Shown: positions 10,521-21,765, numbered from the stretch's first letter. The stretch: DNA of 64,000 bases from Myotis daubentonii (GCF_963259705.1 NC_081861.1:106384102-106448101), one strand, 5' to 3'. Notes: generated by a model not told the origin, from the sequence alone. Translations and numbers: made by a program.

Positions 10521-10988
10521 GAGAAGATGCTTATCATTGGCCTCTTCTCAAAATAGCTGGTCATCCTTTATTTTAGAGAGTTTTGATAAAAAGAATCAAG
10601 CAATTAAATTATAATAGCCATATATAGTTCATATTTTATAACTAGAGGCCCAGTGCACAAAAATCTGTGCACTGGAGGGCAGCGGGATCCCTCAGCCCAG
10701 CTTGCCCCCTATCACAGACTGGAAGCCCTCAGGGGATGTCCTACTCCCTGCTCTCTGCTCCCCTTGGGGAGCAGGCCTAAGCCACAGTCTGGCCATCCTT
10801 TGTGGGAGGCGACTGGGCTGATCAGGGGAAGGCACCAGCCCCATCACTCTGCTGCTGCAGCCACTGCCAGTCACCGCAGCAACCAAGGTGTTTTCATCAA
10901 CACAGACTCCAGTCCCTTTACCATGAAAAAATGACAACTTTCTTTAGGCATTTTCAAGATGTGCCTTTCATAAGATATGACATTTCTT

Positions 10989-11248
10989 TCTTTCTTTCTT
11001 TTTTTTATCCTCACCTGAGGATATGTTTCCATTGATTTTTAGAGAATGTGGAAGAGAAAGGAAAAGACAGAGAAAAACATCAAAGTGAGAGGAACACTTT
11101 GATTGGTTGCCTCCTGCATGAGCCCTGACCTGGGCCCAGGCCAGGGAGGAGCCTGCAACCTAGGTACATGCTCTTAGTCAGAATTGAACACAGACCCAGC
11201 AGTGGGGAGGCTGAGGCATTATCCACTGAGCAAAACCAGCTAGGACAG
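10989..11248 (-). mobile_element. SINE inside a Helitron
   Basis: tRNA-derived SINE of a diverged subfamily (minus strand head GTCCTAGCTGGTTTTGCTCA). The 15-bp duplication GATATGACATTTCTT is at 10974-10988 and 11249-11263, so it arrived after the Helitron. Confidence 0.85.
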
Positions 11249-11450
11249 GATATGACATTTCTTAACCCTCCAACAGCAGACCTTCCTTTTTTTCTCCAGG
11301 AGTGTGGTAAAAAACCCTAGATCACTTATTTGGATTCTTATTACCCAAGTTACTAAGAATATTACCAGTGGCATACAGGGAGCTTAGCCAATGAGCGGTC
11401 AGAAAAGGTGTTTCCTCTGTAGTTCACACCAATTGCCAGCTTGGCCCCTG

Positions 11451-12065
11451 CCCAGGCCTAACGCCTCTGGCCAAGTCATTAGCCCTGGGAAGGGGACGTC
11501 CAGCTCCCGCAATCGTGGGCTCAGCCCCTGCTCCCCACCATCGCCAGCTCCATCCCTGCTCCCTGCAATCGCTGGCTCTGCCCCTGAACAGGCCTAACGC
11601 CTCTGGCCAAGGCCTTAGGCCTGGGCAGGGGACCCCCAGCTCCCACCATCACCGGCTCTGCCCCTGCTACCCTCAATCGCTGGAACTGCCCCTGCCCAGA
11701 CCTAAAGCCTCTGGCAGGGGCATTAGGCCTGGGCAGGGGACCCACAGCTCTCTGCAATCTCCTGATACACCCCTGCCCAGGCCTAACACCTGTGGCCAAG
11801 GCATTAGACCTGGGCAGGGGACCCCCAGTTCCCACCATTGCTGGCTCTGCCCCTGCTACCTGCTATCTCCGGCACCGCCCCTGCCCAGACCTAATGCCTC
11901 TGACTGAGGTGTTAGGCCTGGACAGGGGACCCCCAGCACCCCACAATAGCAGGCTCCTCTCCTGCTCCCCACCATCGCTGGACGCCCCCCCCCCCCCTGT
12001 TCCCCACCATCCCGGCTCCACCCATTCCCAGGCCTAACGCTTCTGACCAAGGCATCAGGCCTGGG
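11451..12065 (-). repeat. Tandem hairpin units in a Helitron (six units)
   Basis: Units begin near 11451, 11589, 11695, 11776, 11884 and 12027. Each holds CCCAGGCCTAAYGCC, a short loop, and GGCATTAGGCCTGGG, then GC-rich linker with CAGCTCCC. Spacing varies from about 80 to 145 bp. Confidence 0.85.
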
Positions 12066-12241
12066 CAGGGGACCTCTCATCTCTGATTGCAGGCTCCGAT
12101 AGCTGATAGCCGCTGGGCCCCTACATATGCAAATTAACCACCATCTTTGTTGGCAGTTAATTTGCATACTGTGCTGATTAGCCAATGGGAGGCGTAGCGA
12201 AGGTACGGTCAATTACCCTGTTTGTCTATTATTAGATAGGA

Positions 12242-12735
12242 TATTGAAAAATGTAGTACATTAAACCGGACACAAAACTGAGTACTGGCTTGTTTTTCTT
12301 ATTTATAAAAGGGGACCATGTAGAATTTTCACTGTGCCAATTCTGAGTTGATCATTAATTTATTGTTTATACTTATGTGCATACATATCCACTATTATAA
12401 CTGATTCAAACTAAATTTTTAAATTATTTTTGACAATGTTTCCTTTTAGAGTTGTACATAAGAGTTGACCTTTTTTGGTAACATTTGCTTTCTTTATGAA
12501 CAGGTAGGTAGCAAAATATGAGACCTGCTCCACTACTATAAACTTTAATAGATTAATATCTCACATGTTCAGAATCAAAAATTCTTACTGTATTTGGAAG
12601 AGGGGTTGGCAAGAATCAAGAAATAAAGTCCTTTCATTGCCAGAACTTTATATGTTAGGTATAGCATAATATGAGTAATATTCACATGTCCTTGGATAAT
12701 CCTTTTATGTTTCACTTTTAAATTTGATTAAGTTT
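12242..12735. other. Unassigned intron sequence
   Basis: AT-rich, no repeat family recognised. Confidence 0.55.
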
Positions 12736-12935
12736 GCCTGACCAGTGTTGTTTAATGGTTGAGTGTCAACTTTTGAAGCAAGAGGTAATAGTTCAATTCC
12801 TGGGCAGGGCACAGGCCTGGGGTGCGGGCTTAATCCCCAATGGGGGCATGCAGGAGGTAACCAATCAATGGTTCTCTGTCATCATTGATGTTTCTATCTG
12901 TCTCCCTCTCCCTTCCTCTCTGAAATCAATAAAAA
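12736..12935 (+). mobile_element. tRNA-derived SINE
   Basis: GCCTGACCAGTGTTGTTTAA head and GGTTGAGTGTCAACTT, ending CTGAAATCAATAAAAAAA. It differs from the main VES type in its head. Confidence 0.8.
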
Positions 12936-13231
12936 AAATTTGATTAGGTTTAATAATTTCAAAGTCAAGGTTAGATTCAATTACATAATCCAAACCACTT
13001 TTAAAACTAATATGCTACTAAATCAGGGTCAATAGGCAGAGTGAACAAAATGATAACATTTTCCAACTTCCTAATTCTATAACCTTCACTACTTTATGAG
13101 TTTTATTAGTATGTTCTCTATAAAATATATATTCTCTAAAAAAGTAATTCACTTTAAGTGGTGTACCCTACATATAATTTGATGAATATACAAGTCACAG
13201 AAATAAAGGAAATAATATAACTACAACTTAC

Positions 13232-13390
13232 TCCTTGACAATGAAGGTAGTCAACTGTTTTAGTTATCACAAACAGTACATCACTAGCTTCCCGTTCCGA
13301 GAAACATTTTTGTTTGAGAATACGGTCAAGTAGTTCTCCTCCTTTCATCAAATCCGTAACAAGGTAAACATATCTACCATCATCATAAAC
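13232..13390 (-). CDS. RPS6KA6: RPS6KA6 exon: C-kinase hinge to catalytic-loop edge
   Basis: 159 nt, 53 codons from [20 protein letters not shown] through [20 protein letters not shown] to [13 protein letters not shown]. It covers the hinge with the Thr gatekeeper ([10 protein letters not shown]) and helices D-E of the C-terminal kinase. The acceptor is TTTTTTAG and the donor is GTAAGTTG. The next exon continues [10 protein letters not shown], so the catalytic loop is split by an intron of about 8.6 kb loaded with Helitrons and SINEs. Confidence 0.95.
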
Positions 13391-13873
13391 CTAAAAAAGA
13401 ACACATTTTAAAAATGTTATTATTTATAATTATAATTCTGAAATGTTTAAATTACATTTAATTTACTTTTATAGTGAACCTCTAGTGTTAAAAATATATA
13501 TTTTTATTGCCAATATAGTAGTGAAGATTAAATTGGCTAAACAGTCCCTGAGATCATGTTAAACATATAATTTTATTAACTTTTCAGGTAGTACGTTACA
13601 CTTCATCAAAGGATATAAATGAAAAAATACAACTCTGTACCTCTCAAATGGCATCTATTTCAATTGCTTTTACTGTATTATAGATACTTCTCTTCCCTAC
13701 TAATGGTAAGGTTCCTTTTGACAGTAAATGTATTATTAGTTTTTAATATCCTCCCCGCAGTCCATTATCTGACATGGTGTCTTAAATGTTTGTTGAATTC
13801 AAATACTATACCAAAGAAAATAAATTGAAAAAATAAGTGTACCCTTTCATGCAGGCTTTGTGACATAGATAGA
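13391..13873 (-). other. Intron 5' of the hinge exon
   Basis: Contains the polypyrimidine tract and acceptor of exon 13232-13390; otherwise nothing recognised. Confidence 0.6.
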
Positions 13874-13874
13874 T

Positions 13875-13940
<66 letters not shown>

Positions 13941-13942
13941 GA
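13874..13942. repeat. (GATA)n microsatellite
   Basis: About 17 GATA units with one variant unit. Confidence 0.95.
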
Positions 13943-13961
13943 TGTAAACTACTATTTAAAA

Positions 13962-15122
13962 ACTATGAGGGTGTGTATCCCTCAGCCTGGCCTGCACCCT
14001 CACCAATCTGGGACCCTTCGGGGATGTCCAAGACTGTTGTAGGATTGGGCCTAAACTGGCAGTCGGATATCCCTCTCGGGATCGGGGACCACTGACTCCT
14101 AACCGCTCACCTTCGTGCCTTCCTGATCATCCCTAACCACTCTGCCTGCTGGCCTGATTGCCCCCAATTGCCCCCCACTGCTGGCCTGCTCATCCCCAAC
14201 TGCCCCCCTGCCAGCCTGCTTACCCCCAACTGCCTACTTGTACCCTCACAGGTAGCAGGTGCTGATTAGGGGAGGAGGGCATGATTGTTTCCTGGGACTG
14301 TAGCTATGGAAGCTTTGCAGAGGGTTCCGCAGGCTTTGGAGGGGCAGGCTCTGGCCAGCAGCCTTGTAGTGGTGGTCGTCCCTGGAGGTGTTGGTGGGGG
14401 GAAGGGAGTTAAGGGGGCTCTAGGAGAGCAGTGAAGCCAAAGGGGGAGTAACTCTCAAACCTTCTTGCTTGGCGCCATTCTTTAAATTGTACGTGACTGT
14501 TTCACAGCTGTACCTGCTCAGGGCAGGGCTCCAATCTCCTGAAGCCGGGTGGGGGATGGGCCAGGGCAGAGTCAGGTGGGCTAGGAGGGTGGATTTAGCT
14601 GCACCCCCAGCACGTTCAGCACACATCAGCTGCAGAGACGTGCTGCTGCTGTCCGGTGGAAGGGTCTGACCCTGGAGGGCAGCTCAGGCCTCCCTCTACC
14701 TGGGTCTGGAGTTGTAGGGAGGAGAGTGTGCCCAGCTCCAATGGTGGGGGCCTGGTAGCAATGGGAGCACTGATGGGTGGTCGCTGGCATGCTATTGTGG
14801 GCGCCCCTGGTGGAGGTGCCAGGGGAAGAGATCGGGAGTCGGAGATGCAGGCTGCAGCTACTCCCAAGGCTGGGTCTTCTCCCTGGCTGGTCAGCCTCCC
14901 GGTCCCCTGGGGGTGCGGGACTGGGGTAGGGTGTCCATGCAGGGAGATTGGAAGAGCTCCCCGAGGCCGCTTCCTCTTCCTTCTTAGCAGTCTGGGCTCC
15001 TGTCAGGCACTCTTATCAGACCCCTAGGAACTTGGCCCCACCACCCACCCCCTGCTGCGCATGCATCAATATGCTAATTGGCCATTACTAGGACACCATA
15101 ACGGCAATTAGCATATTATAGA
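13962..15122 (-). mobile_element. Helitron lacking its 3' hairpin
   Basis: The high end shows the Helitron 5' start (minus strand TCTATAATATGCTAATTGCC ending at 15122). The low end begins inside the conserved subterminal CCCTCAGCCTGGCCTG module without the hairpin or CTAG, next to a GATA microsatellite. The roughly 1.1 kb GC-rich interior encodes no recognisable protein. Long open frames there are by-products of base composition. Confidence 0.65.
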
Positions 15123-15220
15123 TATTAATCAAAATGCATATCATATTATCCAAAACAAACTGATGTAGGTAATAGCCAATCTATCTGCCTTCTCTAAAGA
15201 GAAAAGAGCATTATTTTCTT

Positions 15221-15436
15221 TTCTTTAATATATTTTATTGATTTTTACAGAGAGGAAGGGAGAGGGATAGAGAGTTAGAAACATTGATGAGAGAGAAGCA
15301 TCTATCAGCTGCCTCCTGACACCCCCTACTGGGGATGTGCCTGCAACCAAGGTACATACCCTTGACCGGAATCGAACCTGGGACTCTTCAGTCCCCAGGC
15401 CAATGCTCTATCCAGTGAGCCAAACTGGCTAGGGTG
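15221..15436 (-). mobile_element. VES SINE
   Basis: AGAGCATTATTTTCTT (15205-15220) and AGAGCAGTATTTTCTT (15437-15452) flank a standard VES copy. Confidence 0.9.
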
Positions 15437-15466
15437 AGAGCAGTATTTTCTTATGTGAAAATACTG

Positions 15467-15696
15467 TGTTTGTTGACACATGAAAGGGAAGCACTGCCCA
15501 GCAGAACTACCCCGGAGCCATGTCAGTAAGAACTGTCTCTACTAATTTCCACACAGGATATGGTTCCACACAAGTCTGGTTTTTCTTTGTGCCCAGATCT
15601 CAAACAGATGCAGGTTCCCTCACTGACAAGGCTGGAGCCCAAGTACTTGAAGGTACTTGGTCTCCTAGGGGATAAGGCGATTGTGGGTTGTGTAGC
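15467..15696 (-). pseudogene. KIAA1191: Second, internally deleted partial KIAA1191 copy
   Basis: Positions 15467-15643 repeat 16264-16442 with few differences, and 15644-15696 repeat 17334-17385. Copy A is therefore the same pseudogene lacking the roughly 890 bp between 16443 and 17333. It sits directly beyond the poly(A) tail of the larger copy, separated by about 13 bp. It may be a second insertion or a local duplication with deletion. It has no coding potential of its own. Confidence 0.7.
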
Positions 15697-15708
15697 ATTT
15701 AAAACATC

Positions 15709-17590
15709 TATTTTTTTTTTTAAGTAGCACAGATTTTTATTGTCAAAAAAAGTAAGATATATGAGCATAAGAAAAAACACCAATAAATTAATTGTTTTCA
15801 TCATTTTAGACTCCAGGGCCTCTCTGTAGAAAAGTCAGCTCAGCTGACTATGTAGACACCATCCTTCCGAAATACGAATAGCAGGGATTTGATACAATAT
15901 TCAGGACAATGACCAAACATGTCCATAGCAAGGATAAATAAATAGGTGCTTTCCCTGGTTCCTTCCTCAGTAACCTCTATTTTTATACAAGATATGAGGC
16001 TTGTTTTAGGAAAAATGATTGCCAGAAAAATATTTTCATCCTTCTACCTCTAAGAAAAACATCAAGCTCTGGTGACACTTGTTTCATATGAACATCCAGA
16101 ATATAATCTACGTATAGTTACCACCATCTTTACTTTTAAAAAGCTTAACATCCATTTATATATACCAAAGCAGTAGGTTGAATATTTTCCCTTAAATGGT
16201 TTTCCACCAAAATGCAATGAACTTAATCTTACTGTAAAGTGCAACAAGGGATATGCAAGGCTTGTGTTTGTTGACACATGAAAGGGAAGCACTGCCCAGC
16301 AGAACTACCCCGGAGGCATGGCAGTAAGAACTTCCTCTACTAATCTCCACACAGGAGATGGGTTCGTGCCAAGTCTGGTTTTTCTTTGTGCCCAGATCTC
16401 AAACAGATGCAGGTTCCCTCACTGACAAGGCTGGAGCCCAAGGCACCAGCAGTAGAGGGGGCCAGAGACTAGTCAGTGAGCACCTCTACACCATGACTTA
16501 CCCATCAAGAAGCCTTGGTTTGGGAATAACACAAATGTTACCTACCTCGTAAGCAATGATCAAGGTCTTGTCTAGGCTAAATGATGAAACAAATTGATGA
16601 GGCCTTTATACATTACGGCTAAGATTATTTAGTCTAACTTTAAATTGAAGCAATATACAATGGCTTCTCCCACACAAGGGCAAGCTTTGCACAAGGACAA
16701 GTTTCTCAAAAAACAATGATACCTCCAGTTCTAGGCTCAGTTTATAAGGTGTTTTTTTTTTTTTTTTCAAAAAAAACCCAACCTTTCCTATGTCAGATCA
16801 GGGTAATAGAGAAGTGGGGGCAAGCCACCCTCTATCCAGAGTCACTGGAAGAGAAAGCTATAGAAGCTGTTGAATGTGAGCATATTCTATTCTTGGATTT
16901 AAGATTATAGACCCATGGTGGTTGTTTCTTCCTTTCCATCAGTGGGATATCCATCTTGGGCAGCTTTAAGGCTGTTGGATCTTTGACCATTAGGGTGGCC
17001 TGAACGTGGATAAGTAGCATTGGAGAAGGTTTCTTGGCTCCTCTGTAAGGCTGGGTGCCAAAACTTCCCAAATTAGACTTCCAGAGGGATCTTGGTCCAA
17101 AGAGGCTCCATTTACCTGTCTAGTTTCTGTCTTTATCCCCACTTCCAGAACCCATGGTGGTAGGATTTGGGCCAGATAAGACTATGGAAGAGCCAGAAGA
17201 GAGCAAATCTCCAGGCTACTGCTCAGCGGAAGAGTGAGGGTTGCTGCTGGGGGTGGACATGGCTGAGGCTGGCTGCTTCTCTTCTCTCATTATCTCTCCA
17301 CACTGTAGTTTTAGTTTCTGGAGTGCTTCTGCCACTTGAAGGTACTTGGTCTCCTAGGGGATAAGGCGATTGTGGGTTGTGTAGCCAGCATCTCTCTCTA
17401 CCCTGCCTGTTGCTCAAAATGTTGAATGGTCTCCTGGGTCTGTTTTGTGATTAGAGAATTCATGAGACACAGGTGGCTTTAGCCTTCATCATTGGGACCT
17501 AGTCCATACTGTCAATAGCCAATGGGAGGGTCATGGTGGGGAAGGACACACTGGCCTCACCTTCCTCCACCAGGCACAGTCTCAAAATCA
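15709..17590 (-). pseudogene. KIAA1191: Processed pseudogene of KIAA1191 (p33MONOX)
   Basis: Read on the minus strand from about 17571, the sequence carries pieces I recognise from p33MONOX in order: VEEGEAS; MNSLITKQTQETIQHFEQQ; ETKYLQVAEALQKLKLQ; a Ser/Pro-rich segment with NPHSSAEQ; GSGSGDKDRN; WSLFGPRSL; AYRGAKKPSP; ALKLPKMDIP; near the end, KKQPP and LNMLTFNSF. There are no introns but several in-frame stops and small shifts. A long 3'UTR-like tract follows. It ends with AATAAA (minus strand near 15740) and a run of at least 11 A at 15709-15722. It is 5' truncated. Identification is by memory of the human protein; a BLAST search would settle it. Confidence 0.8.
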
Positions 17591-18160
17591 TTGAAAGACT
17601 CGGATCCAGGTGCTTTTTCTATATAGATTTTAGAGCTAAGTCCCTGACACCAGAGTGAAATGATGTGATAATTACACTTACAGATATTAATGAGGAACAT
17701 TGCCCAAATCCTGAAAATTAGCTAAGTTGGTTGGAAAGAGTTCATACATTCCAGACGTTCTGTTTCACTGTTGCAGAACTGTCTGCAGCCTGAGCTCTGG
17801 CACGAAAGAGGCTGTGAGGACCCATATCTCTAGAGGTTGTGGTGAATTAGGGACCCAAGCCATGGTATATTTGTGTTGTGTCAGCTGCAATCCTAAAGGC
17901 TTTGCACACTGGCCAGGGAGCGTAAACTCAGTAACATCTATTAATAGGACATATGTTCATTTTACAAAACTATAGAGTAATACAATTTCACTAAAAAAAA
18001 AAAAACAATCTACAGTGCAACAAGCCATTTCTGAAGAGTTAAGAAAATAAAATGTAGAATTTGGCAGATTCCCAATGTACGTATTTATAATATCACAGAA
18101 TAATAAATGTTGCTGGTTGTAATGTTAACTACTTAACTAGCCAGAATATATTCAAGTAAT
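17591..18160. other. Unassigned sequence above the KIAA1191 pseudogene
   Basis: Mixed composition, no match recognised. It might hold more of the retrocopy's 5' side, but I could not align it to the protein. Confidence 0.5.
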
Positions 18161-18172
18161 CAGGACATTCTT

Positions 18173-18398
18173 TTTTTGTTTGTTTGTTCACATTTTTATT
18201 GATTTCAGAGAGGAAGGGAGAGGGAGAGAGAGATAGAAACATCAATGATGAGAGAGAATCATTGATTGATTGCCTCCTGCACTCCCCTTACTGGGGATCG
18301 AGCCCACAACCCAGGCATGTGACCTTGATCGGAATCGAACCTGGGACACTTCAGTATGCAAGCTGACACTCTATCCACTGAGCCAAACTAGCTAGGGC
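18173..18398 (-). mobile_element. VES-like SINE
   Basis: CAGGACATTCTT is repeated at 18161-18172 and just after the copy. The minus-strand head is GCCCTAGCTAGTTTGGCTCA. Confidence 0.88.
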
Positions 18399-18700
18399 AG
18401 GACATTCTTATTTATCAACAATCATAGTTCCTTTCTGATGTTCTACACAAAGAGTAAGAATACAGAATAATGGGGGGGGGTAATTGAAGTAGCAAATGTA
18501 AGAATCTTGAGATTGTGTTGTATGACAGCAAATATACCATAGACATGAAAAGCTTCAAAAAAATAAAGTTTTACATATCTCTCCTTTTCATATGTAAAAC
18601 TTTAGACAATAAAATAAATAAATAAAAATTAAAAAAGAAAGAAAATAAAGTGCCAAGTCATAACTTCATTAGCTTAGATTTTGAATTAGCTTAGATTTTA

Positions 18701-18799
<99 letters not shown>

Positions 18800-19294
18800 C
18801 TAAGAAATAAATAAGACAAATCTCAGAGGAAAAGAAATTATGTTCTTTGTCTAAAAATTAATGGTATATTTTCAATTTGATTATAGTTTTGAGTAAATGC
18901 TTAAAACTCAAGAATGATGCTTGCCCCATATTATACTCTAACAGTTAAAAATGTCCTATAACTACAACAATAATAAAAAGACCATTTTCTTTAACATTAT
19001 AGTCCATGTAATTAAAACTACATTAGCTCATAATATGATCCAAATGTAACAGTAATTGTTACAATTACTCAATGTTAACATAGTACCTTAAAATAAAACT
19101 ATTCAAAAGCAAGACATTCATGGAATGCAATGCTTCTACAAAATAAAGTCTTGGAAAGAGATTCAAAATGAAAATATTAAGTCTTTAGAGGTTTTTCTCA
19201 TTTTTTCTTTGCAATCTCCACTAGCCCCACTGAAAAATGGCCATTAGTTAAGTTACATATATAACCCCAAAAAAGGTAGGTTCAGGGACAATAC
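18800..19294 (-). other. Short intron between two C-kinase exons
   Basis: 495 bp without a recognised repeat, the smallest intron in the window. Confidence 0.7.
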
Positions 19295-19417
19295 CTTCAC
19301 TGCAAATTCCATCTTGGTAACTGTATGTATGCATCGTTTGCAAACAGAATAGGAGCCAACACCAATATCTTCTTTCAACTCATATACCTCACCAAATTGT
19401 GCAGCATTTCCATTTAT
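19295..19417 (-). CDS. RPS6KA6: RPS6KA6 exon: C-kinase glycine loop and AVK lysine
   Basis: 123 nt, 41 codons [20 protein letters not shown] then [21 protein letters not shown]. It opens the C-terminal CaMK-like kinase domain. IGVGSYSV is the ATP glycine loop. The Cys in SVCKRC is the residue targeted by FMK-type inhibitors in RSK1, 2 and 4. The Lys in EFAVK is the ATP-anchoring lysine. The acceptor is ACACACAG and the donor is GTATTGTCC. The exon lies only 74 bp below a mariner MITE that has taken two Helitron insertions. Confidence 0.95.
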
Positions 19418-19537
19418 CTGTGTGTGTTTTTAAAAAAATACTGAGAATAATGAAATATTTGCACATTTTTATCTTCTCTTCAAAATTTATACAGGTTGGG
19501 GCAAAAGTAGGCTTATAGTTGTATGTATGGAAAATAA

Positions 19538-19737
19538 TCTATAATAATAAAACCATAATATGCAAATTGACCGAATGACCGAACAGCAGAATGACCATCC
19601 AGACGACCTTCTGGATGGAGGCAGCTGGGGCAGGGAAGGCGGGAGGCGGTTGGGAGGCAGCTGGGGCTGGGAGGCTGTGAGGAAGCCGAAACTGCGATGG
19701 CCTACCCTTTCACAAATTTTGTGTATTGGGCCTCTAG
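19538..19737 (+). mobile_element. Small Helitron inside a mariner MITE
   Basis: 5' TCTATAATAATAAAACC, octamer ATGCAAAT near 19560, 3' CACAAATTTTGTG hairpin and CTAG (19734-19737). Flanks are A and T. It is 200 bp long and non-coding. Confidence 0.85.
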
Positions 19738-19745
19738 TACAGTAA

Positions 19746-20455
19746 TCTATCTATGTAATAGAGGAATATGCAAATTAGCTGGGATGCCATAACATCACGA
19801 CCGAACAGCAGGGACCTGAGGTTGCATGGTGCCTGGCTGGGGCAATGGACCTGAGGCCACAGCCCCTGCCCAGCAGGACTTGACGGGGGACCTCAGGCCA
19901 TGCCCCCCACCCAGTGGGGTTTGACGGGTACCTCAGGCCACTCCCCTTGCCCAGTGAGGCTTGACAGGGGACCTCAGGCCATGCCTGCCCCCTGGTGCTG
20001 GGCCAGGGGACCTCAGGCCAGGACCCCCACCCCACGAGGCTTGATGGGGACCTCAGGCCATGCCCTCCACCCCAGTGCTGGGCCAGAGGACCTGAGGCTG
20101 TGCCACCCACCCAGTGGGGCTTGATGGGGAACCTGAGACTGTGCCCCCCACCTGACGCTGGGCTGGGGGACATGAGGCTGCGCCTCTCGCCCAGAGGGTT
20201 TTGATGGGGGTGGGGCTGGCCGGTTCTGGGTCTTCTGTGTTTTTGAAGCTCATGCGGGTGGTGGGCGGGGACTTGACTCTAGGTCCCGTGGAGCACCTCA
20301 GACTCTGACAGGAGGGAGATTTTCATATACATTTTACTAATTTTCTTTCATCTCTGACACTTCTATTATAGAGAAAGTGCAAATAGAAATATTAAAATAT
20401 TTCCTCTAATTAATTCCCTTTTAATGTGCATGAATTTCGTTCACCGGGCCACTAG
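19746..20455 (+). mobile_element. Helitron with minisatellite and autonomous-type tail
   Basis: 5' TCTATCTATGTAATAGAGG and 3' GTGCATGAATTTCGTTCAC with CTAG at 20452-20455. The middle is a GC-rich repeat (GGGGACCTCAGGCCATGCC units). The last ~140 bp (20315-20455) match the tails of the two helicase-bearing Helitrons but lack the SINE they carry. Only 8 bp separate it from the Helitron ending at 19737. Confidence 0.85.
19850..20190 (+). repeat. Minisatellite in a Helitron
   Basis: Seven or so ~45 bp units of GGGGACCTCAGGCCATGCC followed by a CCCAGTGGGGCTTGA segment. Confidence 0.8.
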
Positions 20456-20887
20456 TAAATAAATAATAATACAAGAATAAACTCTATGTTTTTCATACTC
20501 ACAACTGTAAGCATACCTTTGCACCAACCTCTATTCATCCTAAATCTTTAAAAAATCATGGATAATCCATTATAGAATTTTTATCAGTATGTATAAATGG
20601 CTTAACCAGATCTGAACTGACCCTAAATTGTAGGCTTTCTAGATACCCAAAGACAACACAATAAATAAACTAGCTTACATACCACCATTACATTTTTTTT
20701 GCCAAAAGAGATTACATAAGTATAATTAAATGTTACTATTATCTGCTTTATTTAAAAACATATGGAAACATCTTTAATTCATTATTATACACAGAAATAA
20801 ATGAAGTTAAACTATTATAAATTAATTAAAAATAACTGAAGGAAATAATTATCCCTAAACTAAATAATCTAATTAAGTGGAATTTAC

Positions 20888-21018
20888 CTGAACAATTGGT
20901 AATACATCTGCACTTGTGATAGGGGTGATTTTATATTCTTCTGCAATAGAAGTTGAAACAAAGCTGAATCCTTTGAAGAGTTGATGAGCATTAGCACTGG
21001 CTGGCAAACCAGGAGAAT
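20888..21018 (-). CDS. RPS6KA6: RPS6KA6 exon: inter-kinase linker and hydrophobic motif
   Basis: 131 nt: two bases of Asp, then 43 codons [20 protein letters not shown] and [30 protein letters not shown] is the hydrophobic motif. Its Ser is the site that, once phosphorylated by the C-terminal kinase, docks PDK1. The SPG Ser right after the splice site is the ERK site of the turn-motif region. The acceptor is GATATTAG and the donor is GTAAATT. Confidence 0.94.
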
Positions 21019-21662
21019 CTAATATCCAAATAATTATATTTAATTAGAATTATACAGATTTCTGTAATATAAAATGTCAGCATTTCTTTGAATATAAAAT
21101 AATGAAAACACAAAAAACATTAAATGTTACCATCAGACATACTATATTATTTATTTGATTTATTGTATATTATCTGTCTCCCCACACTACTAAGCAAACT
21201 ACATGTGGATTATAATTTTTGTCAGTTCGTTCACTGCTGCCTCCTCACTGGTGAGGACATTTTTAGGTATTAAACATTTGTTGAGTTAATGTATAAAACA
21301 GATTCCATCAAAAGTAAACCTCATTAAATTCTAAACTGTAAGAGTCAGAGTGATATATCTCATGTCTTATCTCCTATCCCTGACCCGCTAATACATTATC
21401 ATGAAAAAGACTTTTAAAACAAAACAAAGAAACCTTTTATCCTTCACTCTAGTCCCTTCTTCTCTGATAAATATTTCCCATTTAAAGGATGTACTTTAAA
21501 GGTGGGTGCCCAAGCAAAGCTATATGTGGAATCCACATTTTCATGAGACAAACCAACCCTTTGAAAACATATAATTCATTTAGTTTTTACTTAAGAAGCA
21601 AGTTTACTTTTTAAGCATCTAATTGAATAAAAGTCCTGATGTTACACATGAATATGCATTAC
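21019..21662 (-). other. Intron between tail and linker exons
   Basis: 644 bp, repeat-poor; nothing recognised. Confidence 0.65.
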
Positions 21663-21765
21663 CTTTGGGTGTTTTTGTAGTAAATTCAGGATCAAAACAA
21701 AAAGTATCATCTGGTTTTCCAGAAGCAGGTTTGAAAGGAGGTTGAACTTCTCTTTTATATAATTT
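21663..21765 (-). CDS. RPS6KA6: RPS6KA6 exon: AGC C-tail ([20 protein letters not shown])
   Basis: 103 nt: 34 codons [20 protein letters not shown] then [14 protein letters not shown], plus the first base of an Asp codon. The [12 protein letters not shown] and DPEFT motifs are the active-site tether of AGC kinases. TPK leads into the DSPG linker motif carried by the next exon, which holds the ERK-phosphorylated Ser of the family. The acceptor is TTGCTTCTAG and the donor is GTAATGC. It is separated from the previous exon by an intron of about 11 kb that contains a near-full-length antisense L1. Confidence 0.94.

Larger units (their letters stand above)
10642..12241 (-). mobile_element. Helitron with tandem hairpin array
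   Basis: Minus orientation. CTAG and the GTGCACAAAAATCTGTGCAC hairpin are at the low end (10642 onward). The 5' TCCTATCTAATAATAG terminus ends at 12241. Flanks are A|T as expected. It contains a later SINE (10989-11248), a GC-rich array of hairpin units (11451-12065), and near its 5' end a CCAAT box and the octamer ATGCAAAT. No coding sequence. Confidence 0.85.
19492..20531. mobile_element. Mariner MITE split by two Helitrons
   Basis: Terminal inverted repeats CAGGTTGGGGCAAAAGTAGG and, at the other end, CTTTGCACCAACCTC, with TA on both outer sides. The element is 19492-19537, 19738-19745 and 20456-20531; the rest is Helitron. Without them it is about 130 bp, typical of mariner MITEs. Confidence 0.75.

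Noticed and set aside
19850..20190. CRISPR-like regular repeats
   Set aside because: Tandem minisatellite units without unique spacers in a mammalian Helitron. The same applies to the arrays at 11451, 43000, 60128 and 62105.
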